Source of the DNA: G963668185 sp963668185
GTDB taxonomy: Bacteria; Chloroflexota; Dehalococcoidia; Lucifugimonadales; G963668185
Direction of reading: 5' to 3'
Assembly (NCBI GenBank): GCA_963668185.1
Contig: OY764162.1
Coordinates: forward strand, 1,550,001-1,614,000
Length of the DNA stretch: 64,000 nucleotides
The position numbers and the translations under genes were made by a program. The notes under the pieces were generated by a model. It saw only the letters and a list, made by a program, of their open reading frames with translations. It was not told the origin of the DNA and ran no database searches. Shown here piece after piece: positions 30,750-38,686 of this stretch (positions within the stretch are counted from its first letter, which is position 1; each line of letters begins with the position of its first letter).

Positions 30750-31727
30750 ATGTCCAACAACCTGGCGTTTCTCTGCCCGGATGAGCGCAGACAGTGGATA
30801 GAGGCGGCGGCGGAGTCGCTGAACATATCGCTCAAGTGGGTTGACTCGGACCAGGACGACGCGGCCATTGCGGACCAGCTCCGGGGCGTCAATTCGGTGA
30901 TCATGGGGCCGGCGGAGTTTTCGGTGGAGCTGGCGAAGGCGTGCCCGGACGTGAGGTTCGTCCAGATGTACAGCGCTGGGTACGACCGCATGGACATCGG
31001 CGGGCTGGCGGAGCTGGGCGTGCGCGTGGCGAACAACGGCGGCGCGAACGCGGTCGCCGTGTCGGAGCACACGATCGCGCTGATCGTGGCGCTGTTCCGC
31101 AAGCTGCAACTCCAGTTCAACGCAACGCGCGACGGGCTGTGGAACGCGAACATCCGGCAGGACTGGCTGCACGGCGCGTGGGAGGTGGCCGGCAAGACGG
31201 TGGGGATCGTGGGCGCGGCGGGCAGGATCGGCGGGCGAGTGGCGCGGCGACTTCAGGGCTGGGAGTGCTCCATCGTTTACACCGATCCCGTCCCGATGCC
31301 GGAGGAGGACGAGGCCCGTCTGGGCGCGAGGCGCGTCGCTCTGTCCGAACTGCTGCGAACGTCGGACGTGGTGAGCCTTCACGTGCCGTTGAGCGGTGAG
31401 ACGCGCCACATGATCAGCGACGCGGAGCTTGCGATGATGAAGCCGACGGCGATCCTGATCAACACATGCAGGGGCCCGGTTGTGGACGAGAAGGCGCTGG
31501 TCCGTGCGCTGCGGGAGGAGCGGATCGCGGGCGCGGCGCTGGACGTGCTGGAGGTGGAGCCTCCCGCGTCAGACAACCCGTTGCTGAAGATGGACAACGT
31601 CCTGGTGACGCCGCACCTGGCGACGATGACGCGGGAGGCGTTCGAACGGAGCAGGCAGTTCGCGATACTGAACGCGGCGCGCGCGGCGCGGGGCGAGGAG
31701 CCGGAGGCGATTATTCCGGCGGGGTGA
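30750..31727 (+). CDS. D-2-hydroxyacid dehydrogenase family protein
   Basis: A 325-residue NAD-dependent dehydrogenase. The Rossmann motif is GIVGAAGRIGGRVARRL. The catalytic Arg is in INTCRGPVVDEKAL, the Glu in the following AALDVLEVEPP and the His in VTPHLATMTREAF, all at the expected spacing. Substrate is not defined (phosphoglycerate- to glyoxylate-type). The start was placed at ATG 30750 with a good AGGAGGT before it; the longer frame adds 12 residues. Repeat A/B elements follow. Confidence 0.9.
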   Translation: MSNNLAFLCPDERRQWIEAAAESLNISLKWVDSDQDDAAIADQLRGVNSVIMGPAEFSVELAKACPDVRFVQMYSAGYDRMDIGGLAELGVRVANNGGANAVAVSEHTIALIVALFRKLQLQFNATRDGLWNANIRQDWLHGAWEVAGKTVGIVGAAGRIGGRVARRLQGWECSIVYTDPVPMPEEDEARLGARRVALSELLRTSDVVSLHVPLSGETRHMISDAELAMMKPTAILINTCRGPVVDEKALVRALREERIAGAALDVLEVEPPASDNPLLKMDNVLVTPHLATMTREAFERSRQFAILNAARAARGEEPEAIIPAG

Positions 31728-31752
31728 GGGCGGAGGATCCGTTCGTGGTGCG

Positions 31753-31815
31753 CCCTTCGACAGGCTCAGGGCGAACGGGATTGGCGGGGGAGGGCGCTTC
31801 GCGAAGCGCCCCTAC
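31753..31815 (+). repeat. Composite repeat: family A unit plus family B palindrome
   Basis: Family A unit at 31753-31779, palindrome GGGCGCTTCGCGAAGCGCCC at 31792-31811, then CCTACGG. The CTA of the last segment is the TAG stop codon of the IMPase-like gene on the minus strand. Confidence 0.88.
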
Positions 31816-32690
31816 GGCCCTGTGATCTCGGCGGCTAGTTCTTGCGCCAGGTCTTCGGTGCAGGCGGTGATTAGCAGGGGCGTGCGCTCGGCCATGCGGC
31901 TTGGGACGAAGGCGTGCGGTTCTAGCGTGCCGTCGTTGCGCACGTCGAACACCGGGTATCCGGCGAAGTGCGCGAAGGCCAGCCCCGGGTCGATCTCCGA
32001 CACCGGCTCGTCGAAGCTGACGTAGGCGTCGACGATGCCGCGGGCGATCCACGGGTAAATGCAGGAGCCGCCGTTCGGCCAGAGCAGGCATCCGGGAAAG
32101 CGGCGGGCCAGCATGTCCATGAACGCCGCGCCCCGGTCGGTCCAGTGGCTGCGGTACACCGGCGACATCAGGTAGAGCGCGAGCACGGCGTCGTTGTCCA
32201 GCGCGCGGCGCGGGTTGGGCTTGACGTTGGCCGGCGCATCGCCGTCGAGCGGTCTCACGGTTACGCCGTCCGGCCCGGCTGCGTACACCTCGCGGCGGAG
32301 CACGTCGGCGGCGGCGCCCGCGACCGGAGCAAGCGAGCCTGCCTCGAACGCGGAGACGACGCTCCACCACTCGGCGGGTACGCCGCGAGCGTACAGGCCG
32401 GAGCCGTCGAACGGGTCAACCGCGACGAGGTAATCGGGCGCGGCGCCGGCCGGCCCAACGCGGCTGACGCCGTGCTCCGAGTGGACTTCGATGGGAGCGC
32501 CGGTCCTGGCAAGCCAGCCCTCTATCACCTCCTGGCAGGCGCGGTCGAGGCCGATTTCGACGTCTTCCGACTCCGGCCTGCCCGGCACTGCGCCGAGGGC
32601 CTCTCTGCCGCGGCCCTCGGCGCGGAACCGCTCGGTGAGGTGGACCACGTCGGTGACGGCGTACGCGATGGCTTCGGGGACGGTGGTCAT
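31812..32690 (-). CDS. Inositol monophosphatase/FBPase superfamily-like protein
   Basis: A 292-residue protein whose central AVDPFDGSGLYARG resembles the metal-binding DP-x-DG-T/S motif of IMPase-type sugar phosphatases, with IEVHSEHG upstream in the position of the acidic E-E motif (here only partly conserved). It is therefore a Mg-dependent phosphatase candidate with weakened motifs; it may have another activity. The start was set at ATG 32690 (MTTVPEAIAYAVTD). The stop codon is provided by a family B repeat. A 642-bp IS6-ended element is inserted 65 bp upstream of its start. Confidence 0.7.
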   Translation of the reverse strand: MTTVPEAIAYAVTDVVHLTERFRAEGRGREALGAVPGRPESEDVEIGLDRACQEVIEGWLARTGAPIEVHSEHGVSRVGPAGAAPDYLVAVDPFDGSGLYARGVPAEWWSVVSAFEAGSLAPVAGAAADVLRREVYAAGPDGVTVRPLDGDAPANVKPNPRRALDNDAVLALYLMSPVYRSHWTDRGAAFMDMLARRFPGCLLWPNGGSCIYPWIARGIVDAYVSFDEPVSEIDPGLAFAHFAGYPVFDVRNDGTLEPHAFVPSRMAERTPLLITACTEDLAQELAAEITGP

Positions 32691-32747
32691 GGGCACGGGG
32701 GTGGGCCTTCTTACGGAAGGGATACTCGTGATACCCAAACGGCAACC

Positions 32748-33405
32748 GCCGGGTGGGTTCTGTTGCATTTCATATGTAGGCATCAATGCCAGCGACGACA
32801 ATGATGCGGCATCTTCTTAGTCGGAACCTCATAGTCGGCATCAATGCTCCGCACCATCTCCACGTCGCCAATGACGACCATGTTGCTACTTCTTGGATAG
32901 TACCAAGACCGCATATCCCCAAGAACCTTTGCCGCTAGGTGAATGAGCCGCGCACCCTTGCCCTGCGTGAGCCTCGCCGCGTTGAATGCCCATACCGCCG
33001 TTTCTACGGATTGAGCGTCACCGTAAGGATGCGTGAACAACAGGCGCGCGTCATTGCCTGTACGGGTCAATTCCGAATGGTCGAAGATAACATCGCGCCA
33101 ACTGGTGTCAGGCAACCAGTCTCCGCAGGGCTTACAGCCGATGCAGTTCCTTCCGCACCGGCCATAGGCGACAAGTTTCGCAGTACATGGGCCTGGCCTG
33201 TATAGAAACTTCAGCCTTGCAAGCTGCGGGTTGGCCTGCTTGAACGCCCTCAATAGCTCGCGCCGATATGATTTCCACGCTAGGTTACAGCCACTGCTGC
33301 ACACGGTCATTTCAAGAAACGGCGTTTCAGCCTTCCATTCGTAACTCATCGTCTCTCCTTCTATCGGTAGTCCCTATCGATAAAATGCAACAGAACCGCC
33401 GGGTG
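32748..33405. mobile_element. Non-autonomous IS6-type element with passenger gene (642 bp plus 8-bp target duplication)
   Basis: Perfect 15-bp terminal inverted repeats GGTTCTGTTGCATTT (32756-32770) and AAATGCAACAGAACC (33383-33397) bracket 642 bp. Directly outside both ends stands the same 8-mer GCCGGGTG (32748-32755 and 33398-33405), a clean target-site duplication. IS6/IS26-family elements have GGNNCTGTTGCA-type ends and make 8-bp duplications, so the ends belong to that family. No transposase is present; the interior is almost filled by one gene of unknown function. Perfect ends and duplication suggest recent movement. Confidence 0.9.
32783..33349 (-). CDS. Passenger protein of the IS6-type element, unknown function
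   Basis: A 188-residue protein, start ATG at 33349 with GGAGA 6 bases upstream, stop 13 bp inside the left terminal repeat. The N-terminal half is Cys-rich: CSSGC at residues 17-21 and a cluster YGRCGRNCIGCKPCGDW at about 62-78 that could bind zinc or a cluster. The second half (LLFTHPYGDAQSVETAVWAF, MRSWYYPRSSNMVVIGDVEM) looks like a folded alpha/beta domain. It does not resemble a DDE transposase and no family was recognised. Its place inside mobile ends suggests a cargo with its own selected or accessory function. Confidence 0.75.
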   Translation of the reverse strand: MSYEWKAETPFLEMTVCSSGCNLAWKSYRRELLRAFKQANPQLARLKFLYRPGPCTAKLVAYGRCGRNCIGCKPCGDWLPDTSWRDVIFDHSELTRTGNDARLLFTHPYGDAQSVETAVWAFNAARLTQGKGARLIHLAAKVLGDMRSWYYPRSSNMVVIGDVEMVRSIDADYEVPTKKMPHHCRRWH

Positions 33406-33407
33406 CG

Positions 33408-33980
33408 CTAAGCCCCTTCACGGGGGCCAGTGTACGTGTACTCCTCGGGCAGCGAGTCTTCGAGGCCGAGCGCGACGAGGACGCGGTGGGCGGTGAACAC
33501 GGTTACGTCATGCACGGTCTGGGGCTTCAGGTAGTAGGGCGGTTCAGGTGGTATGACGACGGCGTTCAGGCGCGCCAGCTTGGTCATGTTCTCAAGGTGT
33601 ATGGCGTTGAGCGGGGACTCGCGCGGCACGATCACGAGCGGGCGGCGCTCCTTGAGGCAAACGTCGGCGGCGCGGCGCGGGAGGTTGTCCGCAAGCCCGG
33701 TCGCCACTGCCGCGATGGTGGCCATGCTAGCTGGCACTATCGCCATGCCGGCCGTCGGGAAGGTGCCGCTTGCGATGGGAGCGCGCAGGTCGGCGGAGTT
33801 GTAGTACTCGAAACGTCCGCTGTACTTCCACCGCTCCAGGGCGACGCCAAAGGACTCGTCCATCTCCTCGGCCCACACCATGCGGGCGGCGGGCGTGGCG
33901 GTGGCGATGACGGAGCGGCCTGACGCCAGCAGCAGGTCGATGGCGGCGGCGGACAGGGGCGCGCCGCTCGCGCCGGTCAT
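33408..33980 (-). CDS. ubiX: UbiX-like flavin prenyltransferase
   Basis: Makes prenylated FMN, the cofactor of UbiD decarboxylases. The protein has TGASGAPLSAAAIDLL (FMN phosphate-binding loop), FPTAGMAIVPASMATIAAVATG and the family's RRPLVIVPRESPLNAIHLENM with the catalytic Glu/Arg region. The ATG at 33980 gives 190 residues but cuts off the first beta strand; the codons just upstream read LPVVIG, exactly the missing strand, so translation probably begins at a CTG (33996-33998 or 34011-34013). The UbiD and UbiA genes lie next on the same strand, giving a complete prenyl-FMN decarboxylation module. Confidence 0.9.
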   Translation of the reverse strand: MTGASGAPLSAAAIDLLLASGRSVIATATPAARMVWAEEMDESFGVALERWKYSGRFEYYNSADLRAPIASGTFPTAGMAIVPASMATIAAVATGLADNLPRRAADVCLKERRPLVIVPRESPLNAIHLENMTKLARLNAVVIPPEPPYYLKPQTVHDVTVFTAHRVLVALGLEDSLPEEYTYTGPREGA

Positions 33981-34013
33981 GCCGATGACTACGGGCAGGC
34001 CGTTGGTGTTCAG

Positions 34014-34217
34014 GGCGGTTTCCTTGAATTGCGGAGTGTTGTATTTATCCTAACTGTCGCCCAAAGACAGGGGAAGGGGCTGCGAGTGGCGCGGCGTTGG
34101 GTTGGTTTCTTTGGGCGGGCGTTGTGGTTTGCGGGAGTCCTTAGATTTCTCGCTGCGCTCGAAATGACAGGGGACGGGCGGTTGGGGGCAGGTTCTCGGT
34201 TGGGGTGGCTGCGCAGG
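34014..34217. other. Non-coding gap with repeat fragments between ubiA and ubiX
   Basis: About 200 bases without a credible gene. It contains a family D unit at 34141-34170 and a loose ACAGGGGAAGGGG remnant near 34070 resembling half of family C. Confidence 0.55.
34141..34170. repeat. Dispersed repeat, family D
   Basis: Reads TTAGATTTCTCGCTGCGCTC then GAAATGACAG, with the same outer bases as units at 10027 and 11446 and a different self-complementary centre. Confidence 0.65.
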
Positions 34218-35117
34218 TCAGGCTATGGCTAGGGCGGCGATGGTGGCGGCTAGGACGACTGCCGATACGTAGGCGTTGATGCGGAAGAAGGCGAAGCCCA
34301 TGCGGGACATGTCGTCGGGGGAGACGAGCGTGTGCTTGTACGCCAACAATGCGGCGACTGCTGCGCATCCGATGTAGTACGGGAAGGCCAAGTCGAGGAG
34401 CGCGCCCGTTGTCACGAGGGCGGCGAGCGCCATGACGTCGAGCGTCCTGGCCCATGCGAACGCCGCCCGTATCCCGAATCTTCGCGCTACGGAGTGAAGT
34501 CCGCGCTGTTCGTAGAAGTCGCGGTCCTGCGTGTGGTACATGATGTCGAAGCTGCCGGCCCAGAGCGCCACGGCGGCGGACAGGACGACGGGCGCGAGGC
34601 CGAGGCTGCCGGCGACTCCGATCCACGCGGCGGAGGGCGCGATGGCGAGCGCCCAGCCGAGGAGCAGGTTGGCCGTCCAGGTGAACCGCTTGGTGAACGG
34701 GTAGAGCGCGAGGTACGCGGCGGCCACTGGCGCGAGGGCGAGGGCGAGCGTGTTTAGCTGCCACGCGGACACGAACAGCAACGCCAGCGCCGCAAGGGCG
34801 GGCACGGCGACGTCGGGCACGCTCAGAGCGCCGGCGGGGAGGTGGCGGTCGGCGGTGCGCGGGTTCAGCGCGTCGATGGAGCGGTCCAGGATGCGGTTCG
34901 CCGACATCCCGAAGGTGCGCGCGCCGACCATGGCCGCCGTGATCCACAGTACCTTGTCCCAGGACGGCATTCCGGACGCGGCGAGGATCATGCCGGTGTA
35001 GGCGAACGGCAGGGCGAACAGGCTCTCGTGGAACTTGATCGCGTCAAGGAAGAGCGGGACCCTGCGCCAGAGGGACTGCGGTCTTTCAGGGGTTGTCAGA
35101 TTCCGTACTGCTCCCAT
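34218..35117 (-). CDS. ubiA: UbiA family prenyltransferase (4-hydroxybenzoate type)
   Basis: Attaches a polyprenyl chain to an aromatic acid in quinone biosynthesis. The 299-residue protein has about eight membrane segments and both Asp-rich motifs: NRILDRSIDALNPRTADR (first, with Mg-binding N-x-x-x-D) and YHTQDRDFYEQRG (second). The start was set at ATG 35117, which overlaps the ubiD end by 22 bp; the longer frame only reads antisense-like Arg-rich codons. With UbiD and UbiX beside it, it likely acts in ubiquinone- or menaquinone-related synthesis. Confidence 0.92.
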   Translation of the reverse strand: MGAVRNLTTPERPQSLWRRVPLFLDAIKFHESLFALPFAYTGMILAASGMPSWDKVLWITAAMVGARTFGMSANRILDRSIDALNPRTADRHLPAGALSVPDVAVPALAALALLFVSAWQLNTLALALAPVAAAYLALYPFTKRFTWTANLLLGWALAIAPSAAWIGVAGSLGLAPVVLSAAVALWAGSFDIMYHTQDRDFYEQRGLHSVARRFGIRAAFAWARTLDVMALAALVTTGALLDLAFPYYIGCAAVAALLAYKHTLVSPDDMSRMGFAFFRINAYVSAVVLAATIAALAIA

Positions 35118-36559
35118 TTGCCGTCCACCAGATTCTTGATCTCGTCGCTCATGGCGATGTCTTCCGGCCACGGTCTTGTACGCCCGTCCATTTCGCCCTT
35201 CTCCGTGGCGTCTATGCCGACCTTGCTGCCGTACTTCGGCGTCCATGACGCGTGGTCAAGATCGTCCACAGGGCCTTCGACGATCACGATGTCACGAGCG
35301 GGGTCGATGTTCGCGGCGACGCGCCATGCGACCTCGGACGTGTTCTGCACGTCGACCTTGGCGTCCACGACGATGATCGCCTTCGCGAGCATCATCAGGC
35401 CGAGGCCCCACAGGGCGTGCATGACCTTGCGGGCGTGGCCGGGGAACTCCTTTTTTATGGACACGAGCACTAGGTTGTGGAACACGCCTTCCGCCGGCAT
35501 GTTCACGTCCACGACCTCAGGCAGGGTCATCTGGAGCGCCGGAAGCATGAAGCGCTCGCTGGCCTTGCCCATGAAGAAGTCCTCGGTCGGCGGGCGTCCG
35601 ACCATCGTCGTGGGGTAGATGGGGTCTCTGCGCCGCGTCATGGCCTCGACGTGGAAGACCGGGTAGTCCTCGGCGGGCGAGTAGATGCCGGTGTGATCGC
35701 CGAACGGCCCTTCCGGGCGCATCTCGCCCGGTACCACGTAGCCCTCCAACACGATCTCGGCGTGGGCGGGTACTTCGAGGTCCACGGTCTTGCACTTCAC
35801 CATCTCCACGGCCTCGCCACGAATCAGGCCGGAGACCATGATCTCGTCCATGTCCGGCGGCAGGGGCAGCGAGCCGCTCCAGATCGTCGCCGGGTCTCCG
35901 CCGAGGGCGACGGCGACTCCCAGGCGGTCGTCGCCGCGCAGCCTGCCCGCCCTGTCGTGCCGCGCGCCGACCTTGTGCGTCTGCCAGTGCATGCCGGTCG
36001 TGCGCCCGTCGTACACCTGCATGCGGTACGTTCCGACGTTGCGCCGGCCCGTCTCCGGGTCCCTGCTGATCACGAGCGGAAGCGTGATGAACCTCCCGGC
36101 GTCTAGCGGCCAGCACTTCATCACGGGCAGGGCGTTGAGGTCCACGTCGTCGCCGGTCAGCACGACCTCCTGGCACGGCGCGCGCCGCACCGTCCGGGGC
36201 TGCGCCCTGGCAAGGCCGACGACCTCGCCGAGGGCCTTCAGCTTGCCGCCGAGGCCCGACGGCGGGCCCTGCATCAGCTTGAGCACCTCGCGGACGCGCT
36301 CGGTGAGTTCGTCGAGGTGGTCCACGCCCAGCGCCCACGCCACGCGCTGCCGTGTGCCGAAGATGTTTATCAGCGCGGGCACGTCGTACCCGGCCACGTT
36401 TTCGAACAGCAGCGCCGGGCCGCCGGACTTGATGACCCTGTCCGTGATCTCCGTAATCTCCAGAGCCGGGTCCACGGGCGCGCTGATGCGGCGAAGGTCG
36501 CCCTGGGCTTCGAGGAAGGCAACGAAATCGCGCAGGTCCTTGAACGCCATGCCGGTCAC
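35096..36559 (-). CDS. ubiD: UbiD family decarboxylase
   Basis: Prenyl-FMN-dependent non-oxidative decarboxylase of aromatic or unsaturated acids, probably 3-polyprenyl-4-hydroxybenzoate or the menaquinone-pathway equivalent. The 487-residue protein starts MTGMAFKDLRDFVAFLEAQG, shows the N-terminal LRRISAPVDPALEITEI, the cofactor/Mn-binding region IWSGSLPLPPDMDE, the catalytic E-R-E region around EGPFGDHTGIYSP, and the tail KYGSKVGIDATEK. It overlaps the CinA-fusion stop by 4 bp and the ubiA start by 22 bp, which indicates one operon. Confidence 0.93.
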   Translation of the reverse strand: MTGMAFKDLRDFVAFLEAQGDLRRISAPVDPALEITEITDRVIKSGGPALLFENVAGYDVPALINIFGTRQRVAWALGVDHLDELTERVREVLKLMQGPPSGLGGKLKALGEVVGLARAQPRTVRRAPCQEVVLTGDDVDLNALPVMKCWPLDAGRFITLPLVISRDPETGRRNVGTYRMQVYDGRTTGMHWQTHKVGARHDRAGRLRGDDRLGVAVALGGDPATIWSGSLPLPPDMDEIMVSGLIRGEAVEMVKCKTVDLEVPAHAEIVLEGYVVPGEMRPEGPFGDHTGIYSPAEDYPVFHVEAMTRRRDPIYPTTMVGRPPTEDFFMGKASERFMLPALQMTLPEVVDVNMPAEGVFHNLVLVSIKKEFPGHARKVMHALWGLGLMMLAKAIIVVDAKVDVQNTSEVAWRVAANIDPARDIVIVEGPVDDLDHASWTPKYGSKVGIDATEKGEMDGRTRPWPEDIAMSDEIKNLVDGKWEQYGI

Positions 36560-37710
36560 CTGCTCACGGCAGTCTGGCGAAGCCGGGACGACGAGACGTC
36601 ATCCCGGAACGCCGACTCAGGTATGGGGTCGAGCATGTCCTGGAACCCGGCGGGCACGGGGACGTCGGCCAGGGTAACGAAGCGGCCATCGACCACACGG
36701 CCCGCGACCAGGAAGCGGCACTCAAACATCCGCAACTCGGCCAGCGCGTCCAGCATCGACTCCATACGCCCATCGTAGTACGCCGGATCGACGAGGCGCA
36801 GGGCGGTGTCAGCACCGATGACGAAGGCGCGGCCAGGCATGAGGCGGGCCTTTTCCAGGAACGTGGGCGCGCGAGTTACGGCCACGTCTTCGCGCCCTGT
36901 GAACTGGCGCAGGCGGCGGCGCACTTCCGACTCTTGCAGGGCCGACTTGTCCACGTTCGTTATCGACAACTCGAAGGCCGCGCTCGTTCCGAGCATGTTC
37001 GCGGCTGTTCCGGCGAGGTCCACGTGGCCGTCGTGAAGCGGGTTGAACGACCCGGCGAGTATCACGCCGGCGTCCGGCGCACCGGCCTCGACGGCGCCGT
37101 CCGCGCGGCGGACCGCGATCCGCAAGTGCCCGGCCACGGCCGCGGACAGAGCATCGCGGTACGACCGATCATCATTAACGACGCGTTCCCCGGCGGTGAG
37201 AGGGAGCGCGGCGCGAGACTCCACGCCGCACGATCCGGCGAGCTTCGCCAGCAGCAGCCGGCTCACGACGTCGTCCTCTTCCGCGCGGGAGCGGCGACCC
37301 TTCTCAAGCTCCAGCGAGGACACGGAAGCGCCCGTATCGCTCCACACTGCGACGTGGCACCGGTGGTCTCCGCGCCGCGCCCTGTCCGTCGCCACAGCCG
37401 CCGTGCAGCCGACTCCGACGACCGGCGGGCCGCAGGCCCCGCGCAGGCGCAGCGCGCGCTCGAAGGCTGCCTGCGCCATCAGGAGCGCGGTATCCTTCGA
37501 CACGAACTGCTGCGGCTCGCGGCCAATGAGTTCGATCATCGCAGCCGGCGAGTTGGGCGCGAGCGCTTCCAGCACCGTGCGCGACGAGCCTGGCTCGCCC
37601 AGCAGCCAGCGCAGGGCCGCTGCGCCCGCGCCGGCGGTGGCGATCACGGCCATGGTCTCGCAGCCGTGGATGGCCTGGACGGTCTCCCGTACGTCGGACG
37701 GAACGTGCAT
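36556..37710 (-). CDS. CinA-like (NMN deamidase) domain fused to a NadD/NadM-like nucleotidyltransferase
   Basis: A 384-residue fusion. Residues 1-170 match the CinA C-terminal/PncC domain (LLGEPGSSRTVLEAL, VGVGCTAAVATDR, SLELEKGRRSRAEEDDVVSRLLL), known to deamidate nicotinamide mononucleotide to NaMN. Residues about 200-384 are a cytidylyltransferase-fold domain with GVILAGSFNPLHDGHVDLA, the H-x-G-H AMP-transfer motif, and a VIGADTALRLVDP strand typical of nicotinate mononucleotide adenylyltransferases. The two steps are consecutive in NAD recycling, so the fusion may convert NMN to NaAD; this is inference. The start was set at ATG 37710. It overlaps ubiD by 4 bp. Confidence 0.82.
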   Translation of the reverse strand: MHVPSDVRETVQAIHGCETMAVIATAGAGAAALRWLLGEPGSSRTVLEALAPNSPAAMIELIGREPQQFVSKDTALLMAQAAFERALRLRGACGPPVVGVGCTAAVATDRARRGDHRCHVAVWSDTGASVSSLELEKGRRSRAEEDDVVSRLLLAKLAGSCGVESRAALPLTAGERVVNDDRSYRDALSAAVAGHLRIAVRRADGAVEAGAPDAGVILAGSFNPLHDGHVDLAGTAANMLGTSAAFELSITNVDKSALQESEVRRRLRQFTGREDVAVTRAPTFLEKARLMPGRAFVIGADTALRLVDPAYYDGRMESMLDALAELRMFECRFLVAGRVVDGRFVTLADVPVPAGFQDMLDPIPESAFRDDVSSSRLRQTAVSR

Positions 37711-37738
37711 GGGCGACGTGGACTCCCCTTGTCCGGCC

Positions 37739-38665
37739 CTACTCACGCCGGTCTCGAATCGACCGGACCGTCGTGGCGATGCCGGCGAGCAGCTTGGCCT
37801 GGGGCCGCCATCCGAGGCCGCTCGCAGCCGAGGACACGTCCAAGCATACCCGGCGCATGTCGCCCGCACGCTCCGGGGCGAACCGGGGAGAGCCGTCGAA
37901 GCCCACGGCTTCGGCGACCGCGTCGTAGATATCGCGGTCCGAGACTTCTGCGCCCGCAGCCACGTTGAACACGCCCTTCGCGCCGACCCGGTCCGCGGCC
38001 AGCAGGTTGGCCCTCGCCACGTCATGGACGAAGACGTAGTCCCGCGTCTTCGCGCCGTCGCCGAAGATCGAGGGCGTCTCTTCGTTCATCATCTGTCCGG
38101 CGAAGATGGCGACGACGCCTGCCTCGCCGTCCGTTCGCTGGCGGGGCCCATACACGTTGCCGTACCTGAGCATCGCGTACCCCATGCCGTTGGACTCGCA
38201 GAGCGCCCTGACGTAATGCTCGCCGCTCAGCTTGGATGCGCCGTACGCTGACTTGGGAGCCGTCGGATGGCGCTCGTCCATCGGCAGGTAGGCTGGCTCG
38301 GCGTACACGGCGCAGGACGACGCAAACACGATACCCCTGACCCCTGTCTTCGCGCACGCCTCCAGCAGGTTCACCGTACCCAGGAGGTTCGTGCGCACGC
38401 CCAGCCCTGGATCGTCCATCGAGGCGCGGACGCTGATCTCGGCGGCGTGGTGGTTCAGGATGTCCGGGCGGAACTCCTCGAACACGTGCAGCATGGCGTC
38501 CCTGTCCGTGATGTCCGCGTCGTAGAGGCGCGCCTCGGGGTTCACCGATTCGCGCGATCCGGTCGCCAGGTTGTCGACGACGGCCACGTCGTCCCCGCGT
38601 GCGACGTGCGCGTCCACGACGTGGGACCCGATGAATCCGGCGCCGCCGGTTACCAGTACCTTCAA
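37739..38665 (-). CDS. NAD-dependent epimerase/dehydratase (GalE-like)
   Basis: A 308-residue extended SDR. The NAD-binding motif is VTGGAGFIGSHVVDAH, the catalytic Ser is in FASSCAVY and the Tyr/Lys pair in AYGASKLSGEHYV. The closest familiar pattern is UDP-glucose 4-epimerase-like proteins (RYGNVYGPRQ motif present). Nucleotide sugar unknown. It is the first gene of the run leading through the CinA fusion, ubiD and ubiA; there is a 28-bp gap to the CinA fusion. Confidence 0.9.
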   Translation of the reverse strand: MKVLVTGGAGFIGSHVVDAHVARGDDVAVVDNLATGSRESVNPEARLYDADITDRDAMLHVFEEFRPDILNHHAAEISVRASMDDPGLGVRTNLLGTVNLLEACAKTGVRGIVFASSCAVYAEPAYLPMDERHPTAPKSAYGASKLSGEHYVRALCESNGMGYAMLRYGNVYGPRQRTDGEAGVVAIFAGQMMNEETPSIFGDGAKTRDYVFVHDVARANLLAADRVGAKGVFNVAAGAEVSDRDIYDAVAEAVGFDGSPRFAPERAGDMRRVCLDVSSAASGLGWRPQAKLLAGIATTVRSIRDRRE

Positions 38666-38686
38666 TCTGCCTCCGGCTGCTCCGGG

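Noticed and set aside
35118..35246. Extended N-terminus of UbiA
   Set aside because: The extra 43 codons are another frame of the ubiD gene and are Arg/Gly-rich; the ATG at 35117 gives the family's normal start.
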